From Saprolegnia diclina VS20 (taxonomy: Eukaryota; Oomycota; Saprolegniomycetes; Saprolegniales; Saprolegniaceae): a stretch of DNA of 64,000 nt. The stretch is from contig NW_008246105.1 in assembly GCF_000281045.1 (NCBI RefSeq), positions 219,762-283,761 of the forward strand, read 5' to 3'. Below, piece by piece: positions 42,156-52,542 of the stretch (position 1 is the first letter of the stretch; the number at the start of each line of letters is the position of its first letter). The position numbers were made by a program, and so were the translations under genes. A model generated the notes under the pieces. That model saw nothing but the letters and a program-made list of their open reading frames with translations, made no database searches and was not told the DNA's origin.

Positions 42156-42625
42156 ATGCACTTCTGTCCAACATGCGGCAACTTGCTCATGGTCGAGCCC
42201 GATGTACGCCGTCGACATGGAGGTGCATGGAAGCTCAGCGTCCCTGCGTAGAGCGATGGCATGCGCTTCTGCTGCCAAACATGCCCGTACATCTACCAGA
42301 TCACGCGCAAGGTCCGCGACCGAGACCGAAGAGCGATGAGGGCTCATGCAACGTCGTTAGGTCCAGAAGAAGGTGCCCCTGCAGCGCAAGCAGGTCGACG
42401 ACGTCTTGGGCGGCGACGAAGCATGGGAGAACGTCGACCAAACCGACAGTAGGGTGTCGCCTCGTGGGATGCTGGATACCCATCGCTCTCCTCTGCGTAG
42501 CCCGCTGCCCGTTCTGCGAGCACCACAAGGCCTACTTTATGCAGATCCAGATTCGGTCGGCGGACGAGCCATCGACGACGTTCTACAAGTGCGTCGGCTG
42601 CAAGAAGCAGTGGAACGACAAGTAG
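42156..42625 (+). CDS. POLR3K: DNA-directed RNA polymerase III subunit C11 (RPC10/POLR3K)
   Basis: A small zinc-ribbon subunit of RNA polymerase III, related to TFIIS and needed for RNA cleavage and termination. Three exons. Exon 1 begins at ATG 42156, MHFCPTCGNLLMVEPD, the N-terminal zinc ribbon. A 47-nt intron leads to SDGMRFCCQTCPYIYQITRK. After a second intron (about 42311-42360) comes RKQVDDVLGGDEAWENVDQT. After a third intron (about 42450-42500) comes the C-terminal ribbon CPFCEHHKAYFMQIQIRSAD with EPSTTFYKCVGCKKQWNDK. The catalytic acidic pair of the TFIIS-like hairpin falls in RSADEP. TAG is at 42623-42625. All Cys pairs are present; total about 110 residues, as usual. Confidence 0.94.
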
Positions 42626-42686
42626 TGGACATGGCCATGATGTCGAGAATACCAATGTCTTGTATTATGAGGATGCGTGGATCGGC

Positions 42687-43356
42687 TTATGCTTCGGCTT
42701 TCACACCCTTCTGGCACACGTAAATGTAATGTACAGCGTTGGCGTCGGCCGCGTCCGTGACCTGGACGGCGCTGACCGTGGGCTTGGGCACCGTGTGCAC
42801 CGTGACCTTCCAGTGGAGCTCGTTGTTCTCGAGGTAGCTGAGACGGTTGTCGGGCACGCCGTACGACACAATAAAAAAGACGCCGTTGGGCTTGAGGACG
42901 CGGTAGACTTCTTGGCACATCTTGGCCACGTTGGCTGTCGAGCCTTCGCCGCACAAGATCGAGTCCATCGTGCCCTTGTCGAAGACGCTGTCAAAGGTCT
43001 CGTCCGAGAACGAGAGCGAGCACACATTCATCTGCTGCCATTGCATGCCCTCGTGTCCTTCATACTTCTTGGCCATTTGATCGACGACGACCTGCGAAAC
43101 GTCAATGTTCATGATGGTCTGGAAGCCGTCGTTCATCATCTCTTCGGTCAAGCGCGAGTTGCCTGCGCCCGACATCAAGACGTTGTCCGTCTTCTTGAGG
43201 TACTGCAGCACGAGGTCCTTCAGGCCTGCATAGCGCTGGTACCAGTCGAACTGCTCCGCGTCCCTGTCCATCGCAGCCTATGAGCAACGAGCGAGACGCT
43301 GCCACGTACTTGGTGTAGCGCTCGTCCCAGTACGAGGCCTTGCCGTATTGCGCCAT
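42687..43356 (-). CDS. EEF1A lysine methyltransferase-like enzyme (METTL13/EEF1AKMT4 type)
   Basis: A class I SAM-dependent methyltransferase. Exon 1 starts at ATG 43356, MAQYGKASYWDERYTK; a ~50-nt intron then joins DAEQFDWYQRYAGLKDLVLQ. Motif I is LMSGAGNSRLTEEMM, the acidic loop is IMNIDVSQVVVDQM and the post-motif reads ETFDSVFDKGTMDSILCGEG. The N-terminal YWDERY...FDWY block and DKGT(M/L)D are hallmarks of the EEF1A-KMT4/METTL13 N-terminal enzymes that methylate a lysine on elongation factor 1A. About 210 residues. The substrate is inferred. It is convergent with the Pol III subunit, 61 bp away. Confidence 0.87.
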
Positions 43357-43996
43357 CGATCGAGGTCGGGAATTTGGAAATGCGCATTGGGCGGCCCCTC
43401 GCCATATTACGGAAACCCTCGGTTTAAGGACCAATTCTGTAGATCGCCTCGCAAGCATACTTCGGCGGCTATGAAACACCTTGACTGACGGACCTCGACA
43501 GACCTCTATAATATAATAATATCCACCAGCGTATCGAGTGCAAGAGGTCGAAATTCTGGAAACCAAGGAAACGACTTGCAACCGCTACATCAAAGTGCAA
43601 ACTCAGCTCCCGCACGTCGAGAGACAAATGGCGATCGTCGTGCGTCGACATCAAGGTGGGATCCAGCGTGCATTGGACCCTTGATCTACGGTACTGGCAA
43701 CGTTGATGCTAGCGTTAACTCGGCCTATAGACATTGGAGCTACCTAGACCTCTATACAGCCGCTTCTCGAAACCTGCATTTAATCCTCATAGCAGGCAGT
43801 GTCAGCCTCGGATCCTAGCCCTCGTCTCCCTTGCTTTGGTTTGGGTGGCAGCATTTGTTGCCTGGCGAACCTCGGACAACAGCGCTCGCGAAAGATCGGG
43901 CCGATTATCCGGCACCCGCATCATCATCCGGATACGTTGCCGGCGGGCTTGCGGTGTTTGCCATCCTCCATTTGTTTTCGCGAGGCTTCATCCAGC
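43357..43996. other. Divergent intergenic region before MPP alpha
   Basis: Promoter space between the methyltransferase (minus) and MPP alpha (plus). An AT-rich tract at 43508-43522; no gene recognised. Confidence 0.4.
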
Positions 43997-45857
43997 ATGC
44001 GCTTCCACCATCTTCAGCGCCATCTCCTCAAGCACAAGGCCGCGCCCTTCACGGTCGTCCAAGCATCGCGTTCCTTCTGTGCGCGGCCCGACGCTGGCCC
44101 GACGCTCACGCAGTACGTCCACACGAAGGAAGCGACGACCGAGCCCATCCTCAAGCCCGACCTCGTACGCAGATATGCGTCGTATGGGCGTGCCGCTCAC
44201 GCCTCGGTATCATGTAGGCATCGTTCAAGCGCCAGCTGAGCCTTGACGAGCCCATGCATGGGTAGGCAGCGCTGCGATTGCAGTCGCATCATGCGCATCC
44301 TCATGACTTGTCGAGTAGCTTGCCCGTTCTCAAGCCCGCGAGCCAGCTCAAGGCGCCGCAGACGGAGACGACGGTGCTGCCCAACGGCCTTCGCGTTATT
44401 TCGCAGGAGACGTACGGCCAGGCCACGACAATTGGCCTCTTTGTCGACGCGGGCAGCCGCCACGAAACCAGTACGCCCGGTCGTCCATTGAATGCATGTT
44501 CGATGATGCACTTGTCGATAGACGATACGACGGGCATCACGCACATGATGGAGCATCTCGGGTTCAAGAGCTCGACGACGCGGTCGCATGCGGATCTCGT
44601 CCGGTACGCTCGCGCCGATTCTCCGCGCTCATGCCACGATGCAATAGCGAGTTTGAGACCATTGGTGCGCAAACCACGGCGTCGAGCGGCCGCGAGCAGA
44701 TCATCTACACGATCGACGTGCTCCGCGACAACGTGGACCGTGCGCTGGAACTCCTTGCCGACTCGATCCTGAACCCGGCGCTCATTCCCGACGAAATCGA
44801 GCTCACCAAGTACATCATGAAGATCCAGTCGGAAGATCTGGCCGAGAATCCGCAGACGCTGCTCCTCGAGCGCATCCACTCGGCTGCGTACGGCGCCCAC
44901 GCCACGCTCGGCCGGCCGCTGCAGTGCCCCGAAGACAAGGTCGACGCACTCAACTTGGAGACAGTCCGCGCGTACCTCCGCAAGTTCTTTGTCGCGCCGC
45001 GCATGGTGCTCGCGGGCTCGGGCATTGAGCACAGCGTGCTCGTCGAGAAGGCAGCGGCGCTCTTTGGGTCCGTCCCGCCCGCGACCGAGACGGTCAGCGT
45101 CGACAACAGCGTCTACACGGGCGGCCTCGTCACGATCGAGAAGGACGACATGCCGTTCTCGTACGCGGCGCTCGCCTTCCCGACCGGCGGCTGGCACGAC
45201 AAAGGTACATTGACGAGACGCATGACCACATCTGATATCTGTCCTAGATCTGGTGCCTGTGTGCGTGTTGCATACGCTCTTGGGCGGCGGCGACTCGTTC
45301 TCGGCCGGCGGCCCGGGCAAAGGCATGTACTCGCGCCTCTACACCCACGTGCTGAACCGGTACTACTGGGTCGAGTCGGCGCTGGCGTTCTCGTCGCTGC
45401 ACTCGGACAACGGTCTCCTCGGTATCTACGGCGCATGCATGCCCGAGCACACGAGCCAGCTCGTGGGCCTCCTCGTCAACCAAATGTTGGCGGTCGCCAG
45501 TACGTTCTTGGTTACGTTTATGTTGTGTTGAGTGTATACTGCTTAGTGAACGGCGTCGACGAGACTGAGTTGAGCCGGGCAAAGAACCAGCTCAAGTCGT
45601 CCGTCTTGATGAACCTCGAGTCGCGCATGATTTTGTACGAAGACATTGGCCGGCAACTGCTCACGTACGGCATCCGCGAGAGCCCGGATGTGATTTGCGG
45701 CAAGATCGACGCTGTGACGAAAGAAGACCTCCAGCGCGTTGTGTTTACCGCCATGCAGCAAAAGCCGAGCCTCGTCTACTGCGGGAAGATCAACGAGTTC
45801 CCCGAGTACGACCAGGTCGCACACGCGATCGACCAAGTGTTCAAGGCGTACAAGTAA
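43997..45857 (+). CDS. PMPCA: Mitochondrial processing peptidase alpha subunit
   Basis: Subunit of the matrix peptidase that removes mitochondrial presequences. ATG 43997 (MRFHHLQRHLLKHKAAPFTV) starts a His/Arg-rich presequence. The M16 fold begins ETTVLPNGLRVISQETYGQA. The alpha-type glycine-rich substrate loop GGGDSFSAGGPGKGMYSRLY is present. The C-terminal half has ELSRAKNQLKSSVLMNLESR and EDIGRQLLTYG. About six introns; TAA at 45855-45857. Against the usual alpha pattern, the inverted zinc motif is complete here (THMMEHLGFKSS, H-x-x-E-H). However, the downstream position where catalytic beta subunits have the third ligand Glu reads Gln in KYIMKIQSEDL, so it is probably non-catalytic. It ends 38 bp from the next convergent gene. 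Confidence 0.92.
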
Positions 45858-45895
45858 TGCAGAGTCGTATAACCGTAATAGAACCAGAGCGTAGT

Positions 45896-47969
45896 TTAGA
45901 GCACGACCGCGCCGTGGTCCAGAAATGCTTGGCGGATGAGGCGGAAGCCCTGAATGAGCCGCTGGCATTGCTCGGGCGTCTCGGTCTCCATGTCGATGGT
46001 GCGGCACGGCTTGGCACAGATAAGAGAGAAGCACCGGTTCGCCGGTGTCGCCGACGTGCGGTGAAAGACCTATTTGCCCAGTAAGGACAGCATCACCAAC
46101 AGCGAGCGTACATGCGTCTGCTTGCCGGGCAAGATGTCGACGATGAGCTTGAGCTCGATCGTGGTTTGCTTGCGCGGGTGCTGGAACGCGCCTTCCTTCT
46201 TTGCCTCGTCGATGCTCATCCAGCTCAGCCAGTGCCCTGCTGCGTCAGCATACAAGAAGCGAGCGTGCGCTGCGCCCATGCGTCCATGCTACGTGGTGAA
46301 GGCTGCTGAGGACTGTCCGACTGAAGTACTACCTTTTGCACAAGGATGCCCGTTGTCGACAGCTGCGTCATGAAGCGCCGAAGGATGAGGAGCTTGGCTT
46401 GGTCGCGGGCCGCGCGCGCTGCCTCGATCGCCGATGCTCCTGCAATCGTATCGCTCAGCGACGCTTCAATTTGCCTCTCGGCCTCGAGCTCCGCCTCCAA
46501 CTCGTGAATTCGGTTGGTCAGCGCCAGCTTTTTATCCGTCCACGCGGCATTGGGCTCGGGCAACGCGTCGGTCTGGACCTCGTGCGACGCTGTGACCACA
46601 GCTGGTGGCAGCGACGTGATCACTTTTTGGGCCACCGCTTGGGCTTGTCGCTGGTGCTCGAGGTCCAAGATGACGCTCTTGACGTGGTCAGCATGCGCTT
46701 GGAGCTTCGCCTCGAGATCGGCCTTGTGTTGTTCGTGCTCCTTGCGCTGTTGCCGGACTGAGGCGAGTATGTCCAAATGTTGCTGCTTGACGCTTGCGGA
46801 CGTGGCCGAGGTCGCATTGCCTTGCTCGGTCTACGAACAATACATATACCAGTTTTCCACCAGGTCGGATGCCAACGTACCGCCATGAGCTTATCGAGCT
46901 CCGTTGTCGCGTCGTCTTCGTCGTGGATCTCGCGCCGAAGCGCCTCCATTGCCCGAAGGTCTTCGAGCCGTGCGGTCTCGAGCGCTGCGAGTTTCATATC
47001 GGAAGCTCGCTTGGCTTGCTGCGCGGCCTCGAGGCGCGCATGCAGGTCGTCGGCTCGCGTGGCCATGCTGGCATTCTCCACCTACAAGCAGAATGTAAGG
47101 ATGCGATACATGGTACATGCTGACGGTACGCGGAGCTCGTGGAGCTTGCTTGTGGCGTGGTCGCGCTCGTGCTGCAGCTCCAGCAGCCGTGCATGCTTTG
47201 CTTCGTACGCTGTCCGCTCTTGCGCAATGCGCTCGTGCAGCGCCGACGTCGTCGCGTCCATCTCGGTGTTGGTTGCGAGAAGCGAATCGTTCCACTTTTT
47301 AAAGAGCTCGAGCTGAGCGAGCGCCTCGTCCCGCTGCCGACTACTCTCGTCGAGCCGCGTGCGCAAGTCGATGATTTCATCTTGGAGCTTGCGCTCGCGT
47401 AGATCGCTATCGTCGGGCAGCGCGGGCTGCTCGTCTTTCGCAGTGACGTCGGCCGACTTGGGGTCGGCAAATGTGAGCAAAAGTGGCCGCTTGGCCGTCT
47501 TGACCCTGCCCAATAAGAAATAAATCAGAAGAATGAAGTACGAGCTGCGTACTTGGCGACGACAACGTCAAAACTCGTATCGCGCACGTCGAGGTCGTTG
47601 ATGCCGCGAATGACGAGGCCAGGCATGATGACACTATGAGTGGTCTTTGAGACCACCGAGGAGTATTTGGCGGAGGTTGTACCGCTTGAGGTTACAGCTC
47701 AAGTAGCAGTGCTCGTTGTGGTCGAAAGCGTGGTTAGCGTGGACCTTGGCGTTAATGACGTGCTGCACGACGCACGTGTACGTGCCATGCGGCGTCGCGA
47801 CGTTGGCGGCGACAAAGCCGAGCCCGACGGGCTTGCGCCCATTGAAAAGGACGCTAAACTCATTTTCCCAGACGGCGCTCGGAAGACCCGTCGGAGACTT
47901 GGCAAAGACGTCTTGGTTCCCGGCCGCCGGGCGGCCTGCCATGCACTTGAGCATCCTTGTCAACTGCAA
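45896..47969 (-). CDS. PDZ - coiled-coil - PH-like domain protein
   Basis: Exons join into one protein of about 600 residues. The N-terminal exon (start taken at ATG 47969; 47954 and 47942 are alternatives) carries the first half of a PDZ domain, ENEFSVLFNGRKPVGLGFVA. A 49-nt intron links NLKR to VIMPGLVIRGINDLDVRDTS, and a second completes KTAKRPLLLTFADP, the PDZ end. A long coiled coil follows (LQDEIIDLRTRLDESSRQRD, ARLEAAQQAKRASDMKLAAL, IHELEAELEAERQIEASLSD). The C-terminus looks like a PH domain: FLYADAAGHWLSWMSI, IELKLIVDILPGKQTH, then CFSLICAKPCRTIDMETETP and a final helix before TAA 45896-45898. Probably a membrane-associated scaffold; no enzyme motif is seen. The PH call is weaker than the PDZ call. 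Confidence 0.78.
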
Positions 47970-48640
47970 CTCCGCTCACTACGCCAGCTAAAAATAGAGC
48001 TGCACACTATTTCCGTAGATCCAATTCTTTCCGGACGATCGTTATCGTCGGATTCGCAATACAAATATGTCGCAAAGCAAAATGCACAGTGGCGATCCTC
48101 GGCAGTACCGGTAGCACCTACCAGACAGGACATCAAGCGTCCTTGACAATACGGATCTATATCGCAGCAGAGAAGCAACTCAGTGGCATTGATATTGAGT
48201 CTGAGGATGTCGCAGTCCGAGCTTGTCGCTGACGGTGCGGACGCATTATTGCCTGATTATGCGAGGCGAATGCGGAAAGATCGCTTCGTACAGTCTAGTA
48301 GCCCAGTCCGACGCGTCTCGACAGGCTACAGTCTCACGCCTCTATATACAGCCCCCTGTATGTCTGAATAGTGTGCAACTACTAGTACCCAAGTGCGAAG
48401 CGAATGGGAACTTGTGCAATTGCACCTCCAGGCGAATACGACTTGTCGTCAAGCGCATCATCAACGCGGCAAGACACCATCAACACGGCGAGATCTTTTC
48501 TAGGAATAGTGTTCTAACACTATTTCAAATATCAGTATTAGTATAAACACGTACGCTATATCCGGATGCAGGCTGCAAGATTGCGATCTCGCAGCGGTGG
48601 ACTTCGTTCTCATTTTCCATTTGCCTCTTCAACCGTCATC
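47970..48640. other. Divergent intergenic region
   Basis: Promoter space between the PDZ gene and NADH dehydrogenase. Only short random frames. Confidence 0.4.
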
Positions 48641-50311
48641 ATGTCGTCGGTCCTCCTCCGCGCCCGGCGCCTCGCACCTCTCCTCGCCATCGCGTCTGCG
48701 ACTTCGGCCGCTGTCGCCTGGAACCAGCAGGCGCCAGTGCCCATCGCCAAGGACGCGGCCAAGCGCCACATCGTCGTGCTCGGCTCGGGCTGGGGTGCTG
48801 TCGCCTTCTTGCGCAAGCTCAAGCCCGACGACAGCACGCGCGTGACGGTCGTCTCGCCGCGCGGCGTCTTTCTCTACACGCCACTGCTTCCCGCCGCCTC
48901 CACAGGCACAGTCGAGGCGCGGTCGATCGTGGAACCGATCCAGACGTTCTTGCCCAAGCACGCGCGGTTCGTCGAGGCGGCTGCGACCGCGATTGATCCT
49001 ACGACAAACCGTGTCACGTGCGTCTCGGAGCTGGACCCGGACACGCCGTTTACGCTCGAGTATGACCAGCTCGTCGTTGCAGTCGGGTCGGTTGCCAACA
49101 CGTTTGGCACGCCCGGCGTCACCGAGCACGCGCACTTTCTCAAAACGTACGACGACGTTGTGGGTCTGCGGAAGCTTGTGCACGCGCGCTGGGAGCAAGC
49201 GTCCTTGCCAACGACGTCGCCGGACGAGCAGCAGCGTCTCTTGTCCTTTACGATCTGCGGCGGCGGGCCCACCGGCGTCGAGCTTGCGGCCGAGCTCCAC
49301 GACCTCTTCCAACGAGACCTCAAGAAGCACTACCCGCACCTCGCGTCATTGGCCACCGTCCGCGTCATCGACTGTGCGAGCCAGATCCTCTCGATGTTTG
49401 ATCGCAAGATCGCGTCATATGCGACGTCGGCCTTTGCCAAGCACGGTATCGAGACGCTGCTCAAGTGCCGCGTCACCCGAGTTTACGCCGACAGCGTCGA
49501 CGTTCTCGACACCACCACCGGCAAGACGTCGCGGCTGCCATGTGGTACGACAATGTGGTGCTCGGGTATTGGGCTGCACCCGCTTGCGGCGTCGATCGCG
49601 TCGCTCTTCCCCGAGCAGCAGACCAACAAGCGCGCGGTCGTCGTCGACCCGTACTTCCGCGTTCTCGGCAGCTCGAACCTCTTCTGCTTCGGTGACGCGG
49701 CCGCCGTCACATACGAAAAGTCGGTCGCGCACGCCAAGGAGCTCTTTGACCAATTCGACTCGACGCACGAAGGCAGCCTCTCGTTTGAGGACTTGGCCGC
49801 GCTCTTCGAGCATGCCTCCAGAACGTACCCGCAGTTCCGCGAGCACGTGCATTTGATCCAAGAGAGCCGAGGGACCTCGAAGTTCTCACGCCCGTTTGTC
49901 AACGGTGCGCTCCACGCGATCTTTGAAGCGGCCGACGCCGACCACAACAACCGCCTCGACAAGGACGAATTTGTGGCGCTTTTGGCGGCCATGGACGCAC
50001 ATCTGCGGTCGCTGCCCGCCACCGCTCAAGTTGCACAGCAGCAAGGCGAGTACCTTGCGCAGCTCTTCAACAAGAAGCTCGAGCAAAACCCGACGAGCGC
50101 GGCGCCCTTTGAGTGGGCGAACCTCGGGTCGATGGCGTTCATTGGCGAGAACGAAGCTGTTGCGTCAATGCCCGGCGCCGGCGTCGTCCAAGGCTTTGCC
50201 ATGGGCTTGCTCTGGCGAGGTTTCGAAACGATGAAGCAGCAGAGCTACCGCAGTCTCATGGCCGTCGCCTCGGACCAGATTCGCACGTCGATCTTTGGGC
50301 GCGGGCTGTAA
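48641..50311 (+). CDS. Type II (alternative) NADH dehydrogenase with EF-hands, mitochondrial
   Basis: A rotenone-insensitive, non-proton-pumping NADH:ubiquinone oxidoreductase of the mitochondrial inner membrane. Single exon, 556 residues. ATG 48641 (MSSVLLRARRLAPLLAIASA) gives a presequence; an upstream in-frame start is less likely. The first Rossmann FAD motif is HIVVLGSGWGAVAFLRKL, the quinone-side block is GVFLYTPLLPAASTGTVEAR, the second (NADH) Rossmann is FTICGGGPTGVELAAELHDL and the FAD end reads NLFCFGDAAAV. Inserted after this are two EF-hand regions: FDSTHEGSLSFEDL (degenerate) and ADADHNNRLDKDEF (canonical loop). The C-terminal GVVQGFAMGLLWRGFETMKQ is the membrane-anchoring helix. 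The EF-hand form resembles Ca-dependent external NDB-type enzymes. Confidence 0.94.
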   Translation: MSSVLLRARRLAPLLAIASATSAAVAWNQQAPVPIAKDAAKRHIVVLGSGWGAVAFLRKLKPDDSTRVTVVSPRGVFLYTPLLPAASTGTVEARSIVEPIQTFLPKHARFVEAAATAIDPTTNRVTCVSELDPDTPFTLEYDQLVVAVGSVANTFGTPGVTEHAHFLKTYDDVVGLRKLVHARWEQASLPTTSPDEQQRLLSFTICGGGPTGVELAAELHDLFQRDLKKHYPHLASLATVRVIDCASQILSMFDRKIASYATSAFAKHGIETLLKCRVTRVYADSVDVLDTTTGKTSRLPCGTTMWCSGIGLHPLAASIASLFPEQQTNKRAVVVDPYFRVLGSSNLFCFGDAAAVTYEKSVAHAKELFDQFDSTHEGSLSFEDLAALFEHASRTYPQFREHVHLIQESRGTSKFSRPFVNGALHAIFEAADADHNNRLDKDEFVALLAAMDAHLRSLPATAQVAQQQGEYLAQLFNKKLEQNPTSAAPFEWANLGSMAFIGENEAVASMPGAGVVQGFAMGLLWRGFETMKQQSYRSLMAVASDQIRTSIFGRGL

Positions 50312-50427
50312 ATATTTGTACAGAATAAAGTTTGCATGTCGCATCGCTTTGATAGATTGATACGTGGGTCCTCCACCTGCGTTTCAACTTGATACAGAAA
50401 GAAAGGCCAGCCTATTTATACAGCCAA

Positions 50428-52542
50428 ATGCCGCGGTCGCGGAGCAGTGTCCGGCGCGGGAGCGTGATCCTGTCGGGACCGCCCGGGCTCCCGAACAGCC
50501 ACCTCTCGTGGCGCGTGAACGACCGCGTCTCGTCCGTGATTGAGTTTATGACGCACCCGACCCGGCTTCGTCGGCTCTCGACGTCGGTGCGGCAACAGAT
50601 TTCGGATCTCAAGACGCGGCTCTACAAGGCGCTCATACGCTTTCCCGTGCTTTTGTTCATTTCCACTGTCCACGTGCTCACAGCGTTCCATTTAGCTCTA
50701 CTCGGATCGCTCTTCCTTTTGGCGCCGACCGCCGACACGGTGTTTCTCTTGCCATGGCACCTCCATTCGATCGCACCGGGCTTTTACTTTGCGTTTGCCG
50801 TCCTTCATGCGGCGGCGATCGTACACCACAAGTCGCCCGTCATCCGCACGTTTGTCTCGATCCGAGACACGGTCGCGACGCGCGTGGCGCCGTTCGGCGC
50901 CAACGACGCCAAGACCAAGCGCCGCCACGCTGCGCTGTTGAGTGAAGCGTTCGTGCTCGGTAGCCATCTGTGCAATTTGATTTCGTTTTCGTATCAAGGC
51001 AAGCGCATGGCCGATCGAACGACCGATACGTCGCTCTCGTTTGTCTTTGCCCTTGGCGTGAGCGTCTACGCGCTTGCGTCACCGTGGCTGCTGTTTCAAA
51101 CCAATGGCTTCTTGCGGCGCACGTCACTGCTTGCCTTGAGCTGCGCGTTTGGCTTTCTCTTATCAACGGTGCTTTCGACGCTCATGTTCCTCTCGAGCAT
51201 GCTCGCCTTCTTCCTCGACGACGCGTCTTCCAACGGCACTAACTATTACGAGTGGCAGACCAAAATGATCCTCTTTAATCGGTACGTCGTCGTCTCGTCG
51301 TTTGGCGACCTCGTCGTCAAGCTTCTGCCGCACGCGACGAGCTACATGACGCTCGAGCTTCTCGCGCACTCACTCGACCACGCGATTCACATTCCCGAGG
51401 CCAAACTGCGCCCGATCCAAGCCAAATGGGTGCCTCCGCAGCGCTTGCATGGACGTCGCACCTTTGGGTTTACTTTCATCGCCAAGAGGTACCCCAAGCT
51501 TTGGGATTTTGATTTTTCAAAACGCTATGCGCTCAAATGCTACCTCGTTGTCTGCATGCTATGGGGCCTGACGATTGCAGTCGTTGCCATCACGTCGACG
51601 TGGTTCCGCGCGCCGTGCCCGCCCGAGTGCAAGCTCCAGGTCACGTCGTGGTTCTCGTCGTCTTGCGATTGCGTCTTTTACCGTCTCAACTGCGCACAGC
51701 AGCAGCTTCCTGGCCGCACGATTGTCGATGTCATCCCGCCGTCGATCGGCGCCTCGCTCTTCTTCCTCAACGTTGTGCGCTGTGCCCTTCCCGACGGCCC
51801 CCGCCCCGAGCTCTTTGCGCGGTTCCCCTATCTCTTTGGACTCGCGATCGAGTTTTCCAACCTCTCCGAGTGGGCGATACCGCCCACGTCGATACCGCAG
51901 ACGCTCATGCAGCTCGAGCTCCGGCATTCGTCCTTGGCAGCCGTGCCCAAGGTGCTGCGCGACTTGGGGCCGCTGCCTAACCTCGTGCACCTCGCGCTCG
52001 TCGGCTCGCGTATTACGCATGTACCACAGAGTGTTTGGGCGACGTGGGCACAGCAGCTTGTGGGTTTATCGCTCTCGGAGGCCCGCTTGACGAACGTCAG
52101 CATGTTTGGCACCGCGACGTCAGCGATCTTGTGGCCCAAGCTGGTGCATCTCGATCTCTCGTTCAATGTCATCGACGAGCTCCCGATGCGTGCGCTTATC
52201 AACTGCTCGTCGCTCGAGGCTCTCTATTTGGACCACAACCGCATCACAGCGCTACCAAAATACCTCGTGCTCGCGCGACCCGACCTCACGATTGAACTCA
52301 ACTTCAACCCGCTCGTATGGGATACACCAGGCACAGGCGTTCCCGCCAACGTCCGGCTGCGGGGCTCCACGTACTGCAACTTGACCAATAGCCCGATGAA
52401 TTGTGCGAAAGGAAGTCCGTGTGGCTGCAGCGACTGGATCGATCTCTGTGACCCAACCTGCTTTACAGAGACCTGCAACTTTGACAACGGTCAGTGCGCT
52501 GGTTATGGCTTCAACACGTCGGGACCTCTTTTTTGGCCGTAA
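50428..52542 (+). CDS. Multi-pass membrane protein with LRRs and C-terminal LNR-like Cys module
   Basis: A single exon of 704 residues from ATG 50428 (MPRSRSSVRRGSVILSGPPG); the stop TAA is at 52540-52542. An upstream in-frame Met (50389) is possible. The N-terminal ~370 residues hold about seven hydrophobic segments (FPVLLFISTVHVLTAFHLAL, FVFALGVSVYALASPWLLF, LLALSCAFGFLLSTVLSTLM). Another TM at YLVVCMLWGLTIAVVAITST precedes an external LRR ectodomain: LVHLALVGSRITHVPQSVWA, LVHLDLSFNVIDELPMRA and LEALYLDHNRITALPKYL. The end is Cys-rich, with DLCDPTCFTETCNFDNGQC resembling a Lin12/Notch repeat. No kinase is attached. A surface sensor or adhesion role is a guess; the architecture recurs in Saprolegniales. 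Confidence 0.8.
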   Translation: MPRSRSSVRRGSVILSGPPGLPNSHLSWRVNDRVSSVIEFMTHPTRLRRLSTSVRQQISDLKTRLYKALIRFPVLLFISTVHVLTAFHLALLGSLFLLAPTADTVFLLPWHLHSIAPGFYFAFAVLHAAAIVHHKSPVIRTFVSIRDTVATRVAPFGANDAKTKRRHAALLSEAFVLGSHLCNLISFSYQGKRMADRTTDTSLSFVFALGVSVYALASPWLLFQTNGFLRRTSLLALSCAFGFLLSTVLSTLMFLSSMLAFFLDDASSNGTNYYEWQTKMILFNRYVVVSSFGDLVVKLLPHATSYMTLELLAHSLDHAIHIPEAKLRPIQAKWVPPQRLHGRRTFGFTFIAKRYPKLWDFDFSKRYALKCYLVVCMLWGLTIAVVAITSTWFRAPCPPECKLQVTSWFSSSCDCVFYRLNCAQQQLPGRTIVDVIPPSIGASLFFLNVVRCALPDGPRPELFARFPYLFGLAIEFSNLSEWAIPPTSIPQTLMQLELRHSSLAAVPKVLRDLGPLPNLVHLALVGSRITHVPQSVWATWAQQLVGLSLSEARLTNVSMFGTATSAILWPKLVHLDLSFNVIDELPMRALINCSSLEALYLDHNRITALPKYLVLARPDLTIELNFNPLVWDTPGTGVPANVRLRGSTYCNLTNSPMNCAKGSPCGCSDWIDLCDPTCFTETCNFDNGQCAGYGFNTSGPLFWP

